The notes beneath the pieces were generated by a model. The model saw only the letters and a program-made list of their open reading frames with translations, had not been told where the DNA came from and searched no databases. The position numbers were made by a program, and so were the translations under genes. Source: Bacillus crepusculi (GTDB lineage Bacteria; Bacillota; Bacilli; Bacillales; Bacillaceae). Taken from it: 64,000 bases of DNA. Below are positions 9,004 to 17,752 of the stretch, piece after piece. Every line of letters starts with the position of its first letter. Within the stretch, counting starts at the first letter, position 1. The DNA lies in the NCBI RefSeq assembly GCF_014764715.1, contig NZ_JACXXE010000001.1, positions 620,001 through 684,000 of the forward strand. The letters are read 5' to 3'.

Positions 9004-10188
9004 CTATTTGAGTTTAGATAAAAAGCTTGTTCCGTATTTTGGCATCGTTGACTTGAAATTATCTGCGACCGTTGCCCCAAGATCAGCAAAGGTTTTCGCT
9101 GTTGGCAGTTCATTTGCTTCCTGATGCTTTTTGCTGTAAGCAATGAGCGGAACGTATTCTCTCGTATGATCTGTTCCGTGATGAACCGGGTCATTTCCAT
9201 GATCTGCTGTGATCACAAGAAGATCATCCTCTTTTAACAGGTCAAACACTTCAGGAAGACGTGCGTCAAATTCCTCTAGTGCCTTTCCGTACCCCACTGG
9301 ATCTCTTCTATGTCCGTAAAGAGCGTCAAAATCAACCAGGTTTAAAAAGCTGAGTCCTGTAAAGTCTGCTTTAAGTGTATCGACCAGCTTATCCATTCCA
9401 TCCATGTTCGATTTTGTTCTGAGAGAAGAGGTGATTCCTTCGCCGTCATAAATATCAGAGATTTTGCCGATCGCAATCACATCGAGTCCATCATCTTTCA
9501 GCTCATTCATCACTGTACGGTCAAATGGTTTTAACGCATAGTCATGGCGGTTTGGCGTTCTGACAAATGCGCCAGGCTCCCCGACAAACGGCCGAGCGAT
9601 AATGCGGCCAACCATATATTTTTCATCTAATGTGAGCTCACGTGCAATTTCACAAATGCGGTAAAGCTCATCTAATGGCACAACTTCCTCGTGCGCAGCA
9701 ATTTGTAGCACAGAATCGGCAGATGTATAAACGATTAAATCGCCTGTTTTCATGTGCTCTTCGCCAAGCTCGTCTAAAATTTCAGTACCAGAGGCAGGCT
9801 TATTTCCAATGATGCCACGACCTGTTTTTTCTTTTAGTTCATTTAATAGTTCATCTGGGAATCCGTCTGGAAAGACTTTGAACGGTGTGTCTATGTAAAG
9901 ACCCATGATCTCCCAGTGTCCTGTCATTGTGTCTTTACCGTTTGATGCTTCTTGCATTTTTCCATAATACGCAAGCGGTTTCTCATCCGCTGGAATTCCT
10001 TTAATTGCTTTAATATGACTCAGCCCAAGCTTCGCCATATTTGGCATATGAAGCCCGTTCATTTTTTCAGCAATATGTCCAAGTGTATCTGCACCTACAT
10101 CATTAAATTCAGCAGCATCTGGTGCTTCCCCAATCCCTACTGAATCCATAACGACGAGGAAAATGCGTTTATACTGATAATCAGGCAT
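9004..10188 (-). CDS. deoB: Phosphopentomutase
   Basis: A 394-residue alkaline-phosphatase-superfamily mutase converting (deoxy)ribose-1-phosphate to the 5-phosphate. Metal- and phosphate-site motifs are [14 protein letters not shown] at the N-terminus, [12 protein letters not shown] with the catalytic threonine, and [15 protein letters not shown] near the C-terminus. Cotranscribed with pupG (drm-pupG in B. subtilis), forming a nucleoside salvage pair. A sigma-A-like promoter lies upstream. Confidence 0.97.
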   Translation of the reverse strand: MPDYQYKRIFLVVMDSVGIGEAPDAAEFNDVGADTLGHIAEKMNGLHMPNMAKLGLSHIKAIKGIPADEKPLAYYGKMQEASNGKDTMTGHWEIMGLYIDTPFKVFPDGFPDELLNELKEKTGRGIIGNKPASGTEILDELGEEHMKTGDLIVYTSADSVLQIAAHEEVVPLDELYRICEIARELTLDEKYMVGRIIARPFVGEPGAFVRTPNRHDYALKPFDRTVMNELKDDGLDVIAIGKISDIYDGEGITSSLRTKSNMDGMDKLVDTLKADFTGLSFLNLVDFDALYGHRRDPVGYGKALEEFDARLPEVFDLLKEDDLLVITADHGNDPVHHGTDHTREYVPLIAYSKKHQEANELPTAKTFADLGATVADNFKSTMPKYGTSFLSKLK

Positions 10189-10254
10189 GAAAAAGCGCCT
10201 CCTTCAATATTCTTGTCCTTTGACCTTTCAAAAAGAGAGAGGTCAGACATCTCA

Positions 10255-10294
10255 AGTATAAACCGTTTACAAGTCAGTTGACAACCTTAAACGG
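10255..10294 (-). promoter_or_regulatory. deoB promoter with overlapping inverted repeat
   Basis: Minus-strand TTGTCA (-35) and TATACT (-10) are 18 bases apart (10255-10284). The inverted repeat CCGTTTA/TAAACGG at 10263-10294 overlaps the spacer and -35, a plausible but unidentified operator. Confidence 0.5.
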
Positions 10295-10304
10295 TGCAAA
10301 CATG

Positions 10305-10339
10305 AAAAAGCATGACACACGTTCACCGTGTCATGCTTT
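10305..10339 (-). terminator. Terminator after xerD
   Basis: Twelve-base-pair perfect stem AAAGCATGACAC/GTGTCATGCTTT with a 9-base loop; followed by T on the minus strand, right after the xerD stop. Confidence 0.75.
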
Positions 10340-10341
10340 AC

Positions 10342-11232
10342 TTATGCCCTTGGATGGAATTTGTGATACACATCTTTCAGTCTTGTTTTCGTCACATGTG
10401 TATAAATTTGTGTTGTTGAAATATCGGCATGTCCGAGCATCTCCTGTACGGCTCTTAAATCCGCACCATTTTCAAGCAGATGTGTAGCAAATGAATGTCT
10501 GAGCGTATGCGGCGTCAATTCCTTTTGAATGCCTGCTTCGATGGCTCGTTTTTTTAAGTTCTTCCAGAAGCCTTGCCGCGACATCTTTTTCCCGTGATGA
10601 TTGAGAAATAGGGCATCTGCCGGCTGTTTTTTTAGTAATTTGCTTCTTCCTTTTTCAACATATTCTTCAATCGCACCTGCAGCGGCTTCGCCAATTGGCA
10701 CAATTCGCTCTTTTCTTCCTTTTCCAAAGCAGCGGATGAAGCCCATTGTGAGATGAACATCTGCAAGGGTCAGATCCAGCATTTCACTGACGCGAATGCC
10801 TGTTGCATATAAAAGCTCGAGCATGGCTTTGTCCCGGTAGTCAAATGGTGTGTGCTGCTTTGGTGTATCAAGCAGCTTTTCTACCTCATCGAGGGATAAC
10901 ACCTTCGGTAATTTCCGCTCTGTTTTCTGCGTTTCAATGTTCCATGATGGATCCTCTGTCGTCACTTTTTCACGAAGCAGAAATTGGTGAAAGGAGCGGA
11001 TTGATGATAAATGCCGCACGGACGTTTTGCTCGATTTCCCTTCCTCTTTTAGCTGCTTTAAATAATGAATGATATGAAGGCGAGTGACATCTTTGATATC
11101 CGTCAACTGCTCATGTGTCATTAAAAAAGACAAGTAGTTCTGTAAATCTCTTTTATAAGAAACAATGGTATTTTCAGAGAGTCCTCTCTCTACTGTCATG
11201 AAATGAATAAAATCGGCTAATTGATCGTTCAA
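10342..11232 (-). CDS. xerD: Site-specific tyrosine recombinase XerD
   Basis: A 296-residue tyrosine recombinase. The N-terminal SAM-like core-binding domain spans about residues 1-90. Catalytic motifs follow in order: ATGIRVSEM (Arg), [12 protein letters not shown] (Lys), [12 protein letters not shown] (His, Arg) and [15 protein letters not shown] (His and the Tyr nucleophile). With CodV it resolves chromosome dimers at dif in B. subtilis. The start is TTG, with GGGGAG 9 bases upstream. It lies 6 bp after yqzK, the B. subtilis arrangement (xerD is also called ripX). Confidence 0.96.
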   Translation of the reverse strand: MNDQLADFIHFMTVERGLSENTIVSYKRDLQNYLSFLMTHEQLTDIKDVTRLHIIHYLKQLKEEGKSSKTSVRHLSSIRSFHQFLLREKVTTEDPSWNIETQKTERKLPKVLSLDEVEKLLDTPKQHTPFDYRDKAMLELLYATGIRVSEMLDLTLADVHLTMGFIRCFGKGRKERIVPIGEAAAGAIEEYVEKGRSKLLKKQPADALFLNHHGKKMSRQGFWKNLKKRAIEAGIQKELTPHTLRHSFATHLLENGADLRAVQEMLGHADISTTQIYTHVTKTRLKDVYHKFHPRA

Positions 11233-11238
11233 TGATTT

Positions 11239-11466
11239 CTACTCCCCATTTTGATAAAAATAAATCAATCGGTCTTGCCAGTTGGGTTGATTCGGCTGAT
11301 CCATTTCCATCACTTTAATTGCTGCACCCTCTGGTTTATCATAACGATGATAGCTTTCATATTCTGAATTTATCCATATCATAGCATAATAGAACAGGAC
11401 GGTAAAACCAGTGAACAGGATAAATACTTTCATTACTTCACCTGTTGTTTTGAGCCATTTTCGCAT
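11239..11466 (-). CDS. yqzK: YqzK-like small membrane protein (DUF4227)
   Basis: A protein of about 75 residues with one transmembrane helix (VFILFTGFTVLFYYAMIW), then an extracytoplasmic part with EYESYHRYDKPEGAAIKV and the tail RLIYFYQNGE. It occupies the yqzK position between fur and xerD. Function is unknown. Start is uncertain: an ATG three codons earlier sits directly on the ribosome-binding site, so the ATG at 11466 is preferred. Confidence 0.8.
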   Translation of the reverse strand: MRKWLKTTGEVMKVFILFTGFTVLFYYAMIWINSEYESYHRYDKPEGAAIKVMEMDQPNQPNWQDRLIYFYQNGE

Positions 11467-11542
11467 GTTTGTCATGTCCTTTCTGATCTTCTCATTACTT
11501 CAGCATATGCCAGGTAGGACAAGGAATATACAGCGAAAATGC

Positions 11543-11573
11543 AAAAAACCTCTTCATATGAAATGAAAAGGTT
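11543..11573 (-). terminator. Terminator after fur
   Basis: Eleven-base-pair stem (one G-U pair) with a 5-base loop and six T on the minus strand, just after the fur stop. Confidence 0.7.
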
Positions 11574-11583
11574 CCGATTCGGA

Positions 11584-12036
11584 TTATTGGCCGGATTCAT
11601 CATCATGACACCGGTGGCAAATACCGTGGAATGTCAATCTATGATCCTTAATTTTAAATTTCCAGTCGCGTTCAATAATCTCTTCAACATCTTCTAATAA
11701 ATCATCTTCTATCTCATCGACTGTCCCGCATTCCATGCAGACAAGATGATGATGGAAGTGGGCGGCTCCTTCTTTGCGAAGATCATATCGCGAAACGCCG
11801 TCTCCAAAGTTAATTTTATCAACAACTTTCAATTCAGTTAGCAATTCTAACGTCCGATAAACAGTAGCAAGACCAATTTCAGGAGACTTCTCTTTTACGA
11901 GGAGGTATACATCTTCTGCACTTAAATGGTCTTCTTCATTCTCAAGCAGTACTCTTACTGTTGCTTCACGCTGTGGCGTGAGCTTATAGCTGGAAGAATG
12001 AAGCTGTTTCTTAATTCGATCAATCCGATTTTCCAT
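11584..12036 (-). CDS. fur: Ferric uptake regulator Fur
   Basis: A 150-residue Fur-family repressor. The N-terminal winged helix (KLTPQREATVRVLLENEEDH, GLATVYRTLELLTELKVVDK) binds DNA. The metal-binding domain has AAHFHHHLVCMECGTVDEIE with the first CxxC and CHRCHDD with the second pair of cysteines. Genomic position next to spoIIM and yqzK identifies Fur rather than PerR or Zur. ATG preceded by GTAGGAGGG. A sigma-A promoter and PerR-box-like sites lie upstream. Confidence 0.96.
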   Translation of the reverse strand: MENRIDRIKKQLHSSSYKLTPQREATVRVLLENEEDHLSAEDVYLLVKEKSPEIGLATVYRTLELLTELKVVDKINFGDGVSRYDLRKEGAAHFHHHLVCMECGTVDEIEDDLLEDVEEIIERDWKFKIKDHRLTFHGICHRCHDDESGQ

Positions 12037-12068
12037 TGACTTTCCCTCCTACGCCACATTACTTGATC

Positions 12069-12097
12069 ATTATATCAAATGATGTGCAGGGAGCCAA
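12069..12097 (-). promoter_or_regulatory. Sigma-A promoter of fur
   Basis: Minus-strand TTGGCT (-35) and TATAAT (-10) with a 17-base spacer, about 33 bases before the fur start. Confidence 0.7.
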
Positions 12098-12112
12098 CTA
12101 TAATCATTTTAA
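12098..12112 (-). promoter_or_regulatory. PerR-box-like operator of fur, proximal
   Basis: Matches the PerR box TTATAATNATTATAA at 13 of 15 positions and abuts the fur -35 element. In B. subtilis fur is repressed by PerR. Confidence 0.5.
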
Positions 12113-12137
12113 ATTGATAAATAAATTGATTATTATT

Positions 12138-12152
12138 TAATAACGATTATAA
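12138..12152 (-). promoter_or_regulatory. PerR-box-like sequence upstream of fur, distal
   Basis: A second 13/15 match to the PerR consensus, 26 bases from the first. The region is very AT-rich, so chance similarity is possible. Confidence 0.3.
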
Positions 12153-12157
12153 AAATT

Positions 12158-12802
12158 TTAAAAAAGGACACCCGCTAGCTTTTTCATCAGCATGAAGGAT
12201 AAGTACGATTCAAAAAAGGATGAAAGTGCAGCCAGTGCCAAAATCATCAGCAGGACAGATGCATACCGTCCAAACCACTGAACTGGCGCTTGACTGATCG
12301 TTTTTTTCATGAAAAGCTGTCCAATGAGACGAATGGAAAACGCAATCGCACAAGTTCCAATCACTAAATAGGCTGGAATGAGCAAAATATTTTGCGGAAG
12401 AACCGATACAAAAGAAAGAAAGAATCCACCGAGCCCCATTTGATTCACTAGAAAACCAACCGTAAACCCAACAACAATCCCTTTTAAAAAGATCATGAGA
12501 AAAATGAGCGGCAAACCAATGATGGAAATTCCTAGTATCCACATAAGACCTAAATATTTCATATGATGGAGGAAGCTTTGCAAAAACATTTCTTTTGATT
12601 CTGCTGCTTTCTCATTCGTCAGCTGGCCAAAAAATTGATTTAAATAATAGAATAAATCCTCTTTCTGACTGATTGTCATGCTGTTGACAATAATCGCCCC
12701 AAAGATGACGCCCATTAAAAAGAGTACAGAGACAAACAAATAAATCGATAGATGATCTTTTACGTGCTGAAGAAGATGTTCCTTCCAGGACTTTTTCCGC
12801 AT
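12158..12802 (-). CDS. spoIIM: Stage II sporulation protein M
   Basis: A 214-residue polytopic membrane protein, part of the SpoIIDMP complex that drives peptidoglycan remodelling during forespore engulfment. Hydrophobic segments include [40 protein letters not shown] and [20 protein letters not shown], giving about five helices. The ATG at 12802 follows GGGAGGAAGACGC and gives the B. subtilis length; the open frame extends 33 codons further without a ribosome site. Mother-cell expression under sigma-E is expected. Confidence 0.95.
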   Translation of the reverse strand: MRKKSWKEHLLQHVKDHLSIYLFVSVLFLMGVIFGAIIVNSMTISQKEDLFYYLNQFFGQLTNEKAAESKEMFLQSFLHHMKYLGLMWILGISIIGLPLIFLMIFLKGIVVGFTVGFLVNQMGLGGFFLSFVSVLPQNILLIPAYLVIGTCAIAFSIRLIGQLFMKKTISQAPVQWFGRYASVLLMILALAALSSFFESYLSFMLMKKLAGVLF

Positions 12803-12880
12803 GCGTCTTCCTCCCAAATAGTAAAGGTTACTAGATTCTATGAGAGAACAGACGAAACATGACAGTTTTATTGAAAGAAA

Positions 12881-12913
12881 AACGAGAAAGCAGCTGTACA
12901 CTGCTTTCTCGTT
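12881..12913 (-). terminator. Terminator after the subtilase gene
   Basis: Stem AACGAGAAAGCAG/CTGCTTTCTCGTT around a 7-base loop, next to the subtilase stop codon. Confidence 0.75.
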
Positions 12914-12917
12914 TCCT

Positions 12918-14048
12918 TTATCGGGCAGCTTTTTGTACGTTCACAAGCCCTGCTCCATAATAAAAAGGTTCGCCAAGTTTTGTTGCCGTTTTTGTCAGCC
13001 TTTCACGCACTTCATCATTTGTCAGATTCGGATGTTTTGATAGAATGACAGCCGCAGCTCCTGCTACATGCGGTGATGCCATTGATGTTCCGCTCTTGTA
13101 GCCATATTCGTTATGAGGAAGTGTACTTAGCGTTGAAACGCCTGGTGCTGATACTTCCACTTCTTCCCCCACAGAGGAATCAAAGGCTCTTTGCTTTCGT
13201 TGATCCACAGATGCGACCGCCATGACAGAGCTGTATTTGGCCGGGTAGTCTATCGTATTGAGTGACCCATAGCTCCCTGCATTTCCCGCAGATGCGACAA
13301 TGAGAATTCCTTTCTCATAAGCTCGATCTACCGCTTCTTTCAGCGCCTCAGATTCACTTGCTCCCCCCATACTAATATTGATGACATCCATCTCGTTCTC
13401 AATCGCCCATTCAATGCCTTTAATGATCCAGCTATAGTAGCCGTCACCATTTTCATCTGCCACCTTCACCGCATAGATCGAAGCTTTTGGTGCGACACCA
13501 ACGACGCCTACCTTATTATCTAGTGCTGCGATTGTGCCAGCCACGTGGGTTCCGTGTTCATGCGGGTCAACAAGCGGATCGGACTCTGTTGGAACAAAGC
13601 TGACTCCGCCGGTAACGTGCAAATCTTCATGTTTGCCATCGATGCCGCTATCAAGAACAGCCACTTTGACATTTTGTCCGGCATAGCCACGTTTATGTAC
13701 CTTTTGTGCTTTGATGCTTTTGATGCCATATGGGACAGTTTGACCGCTTGTTTTGGCTTTTTGGTCCTCCTCAATAAAGGTCACTTCTTTTGCTTGATTG
13801 AGTTTCTTTTTCGAGGTCTCATTTAGCGAAACTTTCATCATATCTATTTGGTCTATGGATTCTTTTACATGTCCTCCAGCTTTTTCTACAAGCTGCTTTT
13901 GTTCTTTGTCTTGAACGGAAGAAGAAAAGCCGATCATATACTCTTTTTTTGCTTGCTCCTTTGCAGATATGTCTGACGCGCCGAACGTGATCGATGCCAG
14001 CAGCATACTTGCCATACAAAGCCCTGCTCCAAATGACTTGACGTTCAC
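12918..14048 (-). CDS. Secreted subtilisin-family serine protease
   Basis: A 376-residue preproenzyme. The signal sequence runs to about residue 30 ([20 protein letters not shown], first codon GTG). An inhibitor I9 propeptide follows ([12 protein letters not shown] to TFIEEDQKA). The mature peptidase starts near [12 protein letters not shown] and carries the catalytic triad as [10 protein letters not shown] (Asp), [14 protein letters not shown] (His) and [14 protein letters not shown] (Ser), with the oxyanion Asn in [10 protein letters not shown]. It resembles the AprE family but differs clearly from the usual B. pumilus alkaline protease, so it is probably a paralogue. The GTG at 14048 is preferred to one eight codons earlier because GGGAG lies upstream. 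It is an insertion relative to B. subtilis, next to spoIIM. Confidence 0.93.
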   Translation of the reverse strand: MNVKSFGAGLCMASMLLASITFGASDISAKEQAKKEYMIGFSSSVQDKEQKQLVEKAGGHVKESIDQIDMMKVSLNETSKKKLNQAKEVTFIEEDQKAKTSGQTVPYGIKSIKAQKVHKRGYAGQNVKVAVLDSGIDGKHEDLHVTGGVSFVPTESDPLVDPHEHGTHVAGTIAALDNKVGVVGVAPKASIYAVKVADENGDGYYSWIIKGIEWAIENEMDVINISMGGASESEALKEAVDRAYEKGILIVASAGNAGSYGSLNTIDYPAKYSSVMAVASVDQRKQRAFDSSVGEEVEVSAPGVSTLSTLPHNEYGYKSGTSMASPHVAGAAAVILSKHPNLTNDEVRERLTKTATKLGEPFYYGAGLVNVQKAAR

Positions 14049-14176
14049 GATACTCACTCTCCCTTTCATCACTTTTTGTCATTTAACTACATTTTTAGAC
14101 AAAAAGAAACGACCGTTTGTCCTATTTTTTAAAATTTTTCCATTTATTTGATCTAGTTGTCACAAAAAAGCAAAAT

Positions 14177-14216
14177 AAAAATGCTTATGATCCTCTTGAT
14201 AGTGATCATAAGCATT
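14177..14216 (-). terminator. Terminator after the yqkK-like gene
   Basis: Perfect 13-bp stem AATGCTTATGATC/GATCATAAGCATT with an 11-base loop and T-rich minus-strand tail, 17 bp after the small gene. Confidence 0.75.
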
Positions 14217-14233
14217 CCTTCTTTTATGTTTTT

Positions 14234-14383
14234 TTATATCATATGCTGCAAGACTTCTTGTTTTGTTTTTGTCTTTCTTTCATGTGTGCTAAAATGCGGC
14301 ATGTTTCCCCTCGACCGTTCCGGGTTTCGGCTGTGCTGCCTCTGAATGTGTTCTCGCTTTTTCTTTGCTTTGCTTTTTCCCAT
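14234..14383 (-). CDS. yqkK: Small basic protein, YqkK-like
   Basis: A 49-residue, strongly basic protein beginning MGKSKAKKKREHIQRQHSRN, with NPERSRGNMPHFSTHERKTK in the middle and ending EVLQHMI. AAAGGGGAT lies 7 bases before the ATG and a strong terminator follows, so it has the layout of a real gene despite its size. It lies between spoIIM/subtilase and the nudF operon, close to where B. subtilis has yqkK, a short basic protein of unknown function; the family call is from memory of composition and place. The high charge suggests nucleic-acid or ribosome contact, but that is a guess. Confidence 0.6.
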   Translation of the reverse strand: MGKSKAKKKREHIQRQHSRNPERSRGNMPHFSTHERKTKTKQEVLQHMI

Positions 14384-14458
14384 TTGGCAAATCCCCTTTC
14401 GCTTTCGTTATGATACGCGAAAGCAAATAAAAAAGATAGACGTACACACGCCTACCTC

Positions 14459-14905
14459 TCATTTTTTCACCATATCAAGATGCGGGATCCCATCCTCATC
14501 ATAACAATCTGAGACAGCTTCGAAGCCAAACGATTCGTAGAACGATTTTAGGTACGCTTGCGCCTGTATTTTGACACTTGTTTCACCTAATTCACTAAGC
14601 TTTTCCAACGCTTTGATGAGCAGGATCTTCCCATAGCCTTTTTTCCGGCCGGCCTTCGTCACAAGGACACGGCCAATGGACGCCTCATCGCATATGATCC
14701 CGCTTTGGAAAATGCGGCAATAAGCGACAATCGTGCCGTTCTCTTTGGCGATTAAATGAAGCGCCTCTTGATCACGATGATCAATTTCAGGATAAGGGCA
14801 TGTTTGTTCTACAACAAACACATTCACTCTTTCCATTAAAATCAGGTAAAGATCCTCTTTAGACAGTTGTTCAAATGTGTGACATGTCCATTTAAGTTGA
14901 TTCAT
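14459..14905 (-). CDS. GNAT acetyltransferase, ElaA family
   Basis: A 148-residue acetyltransferase. The N-terminal ElaA-type segment reads LYLILMERVNVFVVEQTCPY followed by EIDHRDQEALHLIA; the acetyl-CoA site is seen as IGRVLVTKAGRKKGYGKILL (the RxxGxG-like pyrophosphate loop), and YLKSFYESFGFEAVSDCYDE closes the fold. Substrate is unknown. The start overlaps the end of the endonuclease Q gene by 14 bp and has AAGGTGGAT upstream, so it is the third gene of a nudF-endoQ-elaA-like operon. Confidence 0.88.
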   Translation of the reverse strand: MNQLKWTCHTFEQLSKEDLYLILMERVNVFVVEQTCPYPEIDHRDQEALHLIAKENGTIVAYCRIFQSGIICDEASIGRVLVTKAGRKKGYGKILLIKALEKLSELGETSVKIQAQAYLKSFYESFGFEAVSDCYDEDGIPHLDMVKK

Positions 14906-16073
14906 GATTGATATCCACCTTACCATAGACTCCGCCTCCACCAGCGATCAGTCCAACTTCACCTTTTCTTGCTTTGATAATGTAATCGGCTGTTTTCTCT
15001 GGCAGGACAGCTTTTAGTTCTTGTTCTGTTGCTTGATGAAGAATATTCATTTCTGTATGAAAAACAGCTTTTAGCTTTTCTAACGTTTTGGCTCCAACGC
15101 CGGGAATAAATTGAAGGGGAAGCTGGTGAACATAAGGAGGCCTTATTCCTTTGTCACTTTCTTGGTCAGCAAGCTCCTTTAAACGCTCACTCACCCCTTT
15201 TGTCATTCGGGTATGGCCGCATGCTTGGCACTTTTCTTGATCCTGACTGCCGGGTCTTACCCCGCATTTCTCACAGGTCGTATGATAATACTTTCCAAGC
15301 CGCGGAGCGAGCCCATAATTTCCAGTGATTTTTCTACCATCTTTTCCTTGAAGAGCTAGCTCAAATTCAGTAAAAGAGGCATGATCCATTCGGATTTTTG
15401 TATATTCTCGCGCGATTTTCCCTAAGGAATGCGCATCTGAATTTGTTAAAAAAGGATAACGGTTCAGCTCACTTAGCTGGGAGGCCATGGACGTATCACA
15501 GCTAAGGCCAAGCTCAACAGCATCAATGAGGTCTGGATCGAATACTTCCGTTAAAGACGTGTCTACTCCTTTACCGTATAAGCTTTTATGCGGCGTGAAA
15601 ATATGGGCAGGAATAAATAACCCTCCAAGCTCCTTGACCTTATGCTGAAGTGTTTTCCCATCCACATAGAGGCGCTGCGAACTCAAATGCACATTTTTCA
15701 TATGAAGCGCAAGCCATGCGGAGAACTCAGACATTTTGTGTAATGTGGGCATAAAGGCAAGCACATGAATCGGACCCTTTGAATGGTCGTCATTGATTTC
15801 TAATTCACTGCCTAAAAGCAAAACGGTCTGTCCAAATGATAAACCACCATCGTTTAGTTCAGTGTACGTGCCTTCTTCTACACCCTCTATCAATTCTTCT
15901 AGGACTTCTGGAGATTGTGCATCAATCATACCAATCATCCCCATCCCTTTACTTTGCGTTGCTTCAATGAGAATTTGGTCAATGGTCAGTGACCTTGCAC
16001 CTGTAATTTTGACAGCTCTGCCTGTTCTTGTTCTGCCAATATGAATATGGATGTCTGCAAAAAACTCCCTCAT
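14892..16073 (-). CDS. Endonuclease Q family deaminated-DNA repair nuclease
   Basis: A 393-residue protein with a PHP-type metal-dependent catalytic domain (FFADIHIHIGRTR at the N-terminus supplying metal-binding His/Asp, NSDAHSLGKIAREYTKI later), a zinc-finger motif CEKCGVRP...CQACGH near residues 275-300, and a C-terminal helix-hairpin-helix region (LQFIPGVGAKTLEKLKAVF). This is the architecture of endonuclease Q, which nicks DNA 5' of uracil, hypoxanthine and AP sites. From memory, an EndoQ of B. pumilus has been biochemically characterised, and the gene corresponds in position to yqxK of B. subtilis. Its ATG overlaps the nudF stop by 4 bp (translational coupling). Confidence 0.93.
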   Translation of the reverse strand: MREFFADIHIHIGRTRTGRAVKITGARSLTIDQILIEATQSKGMGMIGMIDAQSPEVLEELIEGVEEGTYTELNDGGLSFGQTVLLLGSELEINDDHSKGPIHVLAFMPTLHKMSEFSAWLALHMKNVHLSSQRLYVDGKTLQHKVKELGGLFIPAHIFTPHKSLYGKGVDTSLTEVFDPDLIDAVELGLSCDTSMASQLSELNRYPFLTNSDAHSLGKIAREYTKIRMDHASFTEFELALQGKDGRKITGNYGLAPRLGKYYHTTCEKCGVRPGSQDQEKCQACGHTRMTKGVSERLKELADQESDKGIRPPYVHQLPLQFIPGVGAKTLEKLKAVFHTEMNILHQATEQELKAVLPEKTADYIIKARKGEVGLIAGGGGVYGKVDINHEST

Positions 16074-16627
16074 TTTGTTGACTTAAGTACCTCTTGCAGT
16101 TGTAAGTATTGAATGGCATAGGCTGTTTTTGCATCATAAATATGCTGCTCTTCCATAAGGTGCAAGGCTTCTTCTAATGAAACTTCCATCACTTCGACAA
16201 ATTCATCTTCATCCAGCTCTCTTTTTTCATCAAGCGGAACTAATTGATCTGCAAGATAGATGTGGACAAGTTCATCTGCAAAACCGGGTGATGTATAAAA
16301 GGCCGTCAGCTTTTGAAGCTGCTGAGTGGTGTACCCCGTTTCCTCTTCCAATTCTCTCAGTGCTGTATGTGCCGGTTCTTCCCCTTGTTCTAATTTCCCA
16401 GCCGGAATTTCAACGATGGCTCTCTCTAGCGCTTTACGGTATTGCTTGACCAAAATGATTTTATTTTCGTCCGTACGTGCAATGACTGCTACGGCACCTG
16501 GATGTTTGATGATTTCGCGTTTGCCTTGTTTTCCATTTGGCAATTCTACATCTTCAAGAACCAAATCAATGATTTTTCCGCTGTATAATTCTTTAGATGA
16601 TAATGTTTTTTCTTCAAAGTCCTTCAA
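16070..16627 (-). CDS. nudF: ADP-ribose pyrophosphatase, Nudix family
   Basis: A 185-residue Nudix hydrolase that splits ADP-ribose to AMP and ribose-5-phosphate. The Nudix box GX5EX7REUXEEXGU is complete, spread over AGKLEQGEEPAHTALRELEE followed by ETGY. The N-terminal part (SGKIIDLVLEDVELPNGKQG) is typical of the dimeric ADPRase subfamily. First gene of the operon with the endonuclease Q and acetyltransferase genes; corresponds to yqkG/nudF of B. subtilis. Confidence 0.95.
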   Translation of the reverse strand: MKDFEEKTLSSKELYSGKIIDLVLEDVELPNGKQGKREIIKHPGAVAVIARTDENKIILVKQYRKALERAIVEIPAGKLEQGEEPAHTALRELEEETGYTTQQLQKLTAFYTSPGFADELVHIYLADQLVPLDEKRELDEDEFVEVMEVSLEEALHLMEEQHIYDAKTAYAIQYLQLQEVLKSTK

Positions 16628-16788
16628 TTTTGTCAGCTCCTCGTTCTACTTTCACTTTTTACTTCACCCATTTTAACATAGATGATTTAGGAGAAGCGAA
16701 AGGCGAACGCTCACTTCAATGCGCCATTTGCAATCGCCTAGCTTGAATTCCTGGTTTTTTTCACTTAATGTGAAGGGATAGGAGTGTG

Positions 16789-17724
16789 ATGGAATTGAAA
16801 AAAAGACGATTGGGTACTTCTGACCTTTTGGTGAGCGAGGCGGCACTAGGATGCATGTCTCTTGGGACTGAAAAAGAAAAAGCGCTCTCTTTATTAGATG
16901 AGGCCATTGATCTCGGAATTAACTATTTGGATACAGCCGATTTATATGATTTTGGAACAAATGAGGAAATAGTCGGAGAAGCTATTAAGAACAGACGGCA
17001 AGATTTGATTTTGGCCACAAAAGGCGGGAACCGCTTTGAAAAAGGCAGACCAGGCTGGGACTGGGACCCTTCAAAGGCATACATAAAAGAGGCAGTAAAA
17101 CAAAGCCTCAAGCGGCTTCAAACAGATTATATTGATTTATATCAATTGCATGGCGGCACAATTGACGATCCAATTGATGAGACCATTGAGGCTTTTGAAG
17201 AATTAGTGGAAGAAGGCGTCATTCGCTATTACGGCATCTCTTCTATTCGTCCAAATGTCATTAAAGAATATGCCAAAAAATCGAACATCGTGAGTGTGAT
17301 GATGCAATATAGTTTACTCGACCGCCGTCCAGAAGAATGGTTTTCTCTTCTTGAAGACCAAAGCATCAGTGTCGTCGCAAGAGGGCCTTTAGCGAAGGGG
17401 CTTTTAACTGAAAAACCACTCTCTCAAGCAAGTGCAGGTATTCAAAAAAACGGCTATCTTCAATATTCATTTGAAGAGCTCAAGCAGGTCATCCCCTCTT
17501 TAAAGAAAGTCGCTTATGACCTATCGCTCACTGAGCTGTCCATTCAATATTTGCTCAAGCATTCTGCTGTCAGCTCCGTTGTTTTTGGTGCAAGCTCGGT
17601 GGAACAGTTAAAGGAAAATGTGGCAGCGGCCAATGCACGTCCGTTAAGCGATCAAGAGGTAAAAGCATTGACTTACTATACAAAACCATCTGTATATGAG
17701 ACGCACCGGTTCAATAGAACGTAA
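16789..17724 (+). CDS. yqkF: Aldo/keto reductase YqkF
   Basis: A 311-residue (beta/alpha)8 NADPH-dependent oxidoreductase. The catalytic tetrad is visible: Asp and Tyr in LDTADLYDFG, Lys in LATKGGN and His in LYQLHGG. The C-terminal cofactor region includes VVFGASSVEQLKENVAAA. Physiological substrate unknown; B. subtilis YqkF reduces small carbonyl compounds. ATG at 16789 is chosen because AGGAG ends 4 bases before it; the overlapping GTG one codon earlier is too close. Confidence 0.93.
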   Translation: MELKKRRLGTSDLLVSEAALGCMSLGTEKEKALSLLDEAIDLGINYLDTADLYDFGTNEEIVGEAIKNRRQDLILATKGGNRFEKGRPGWDWDPSKAYIKEAVKQSLKRLQTDYIDLYQLHGGTIDDPIDETIEAFEELVEEGVIRYYGISSIRPNVIKEYAKKSNIVSVMMQYSLLDRRPEEWFSLLEDQSISVVARGPLAKGLLTEKPLSQASAGIQKNGYLQYSFEELKQVIPSLKKVAYDLSLTELSIQYLLKHSAVSSVVFGASSVEQLKENVAAANARPLSDQEVKALTYYTKPSVYETHRFNRT

Positions 17725-17752
17725 AAGAGATCACGGCATGTGATCTCTTTTT
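17723..17752. terminator. Bidirectional terminator between yqkF and yqkE
   Basis: Stem AAAGAGATCAC/GTGATCTCTTT with loop GGCAT; T-runs on both strands, between two convergent genes. Confidence 0.8.

Noticed and set aside
14117-14413. Plus-strand frame of 98 codons between the subtilase and acetyltransferase genes
   Set aside because: It runs antisense through the basic small gene and its terminator hairpin; Phe/Leu/Cys-rich composition is not coding-like.
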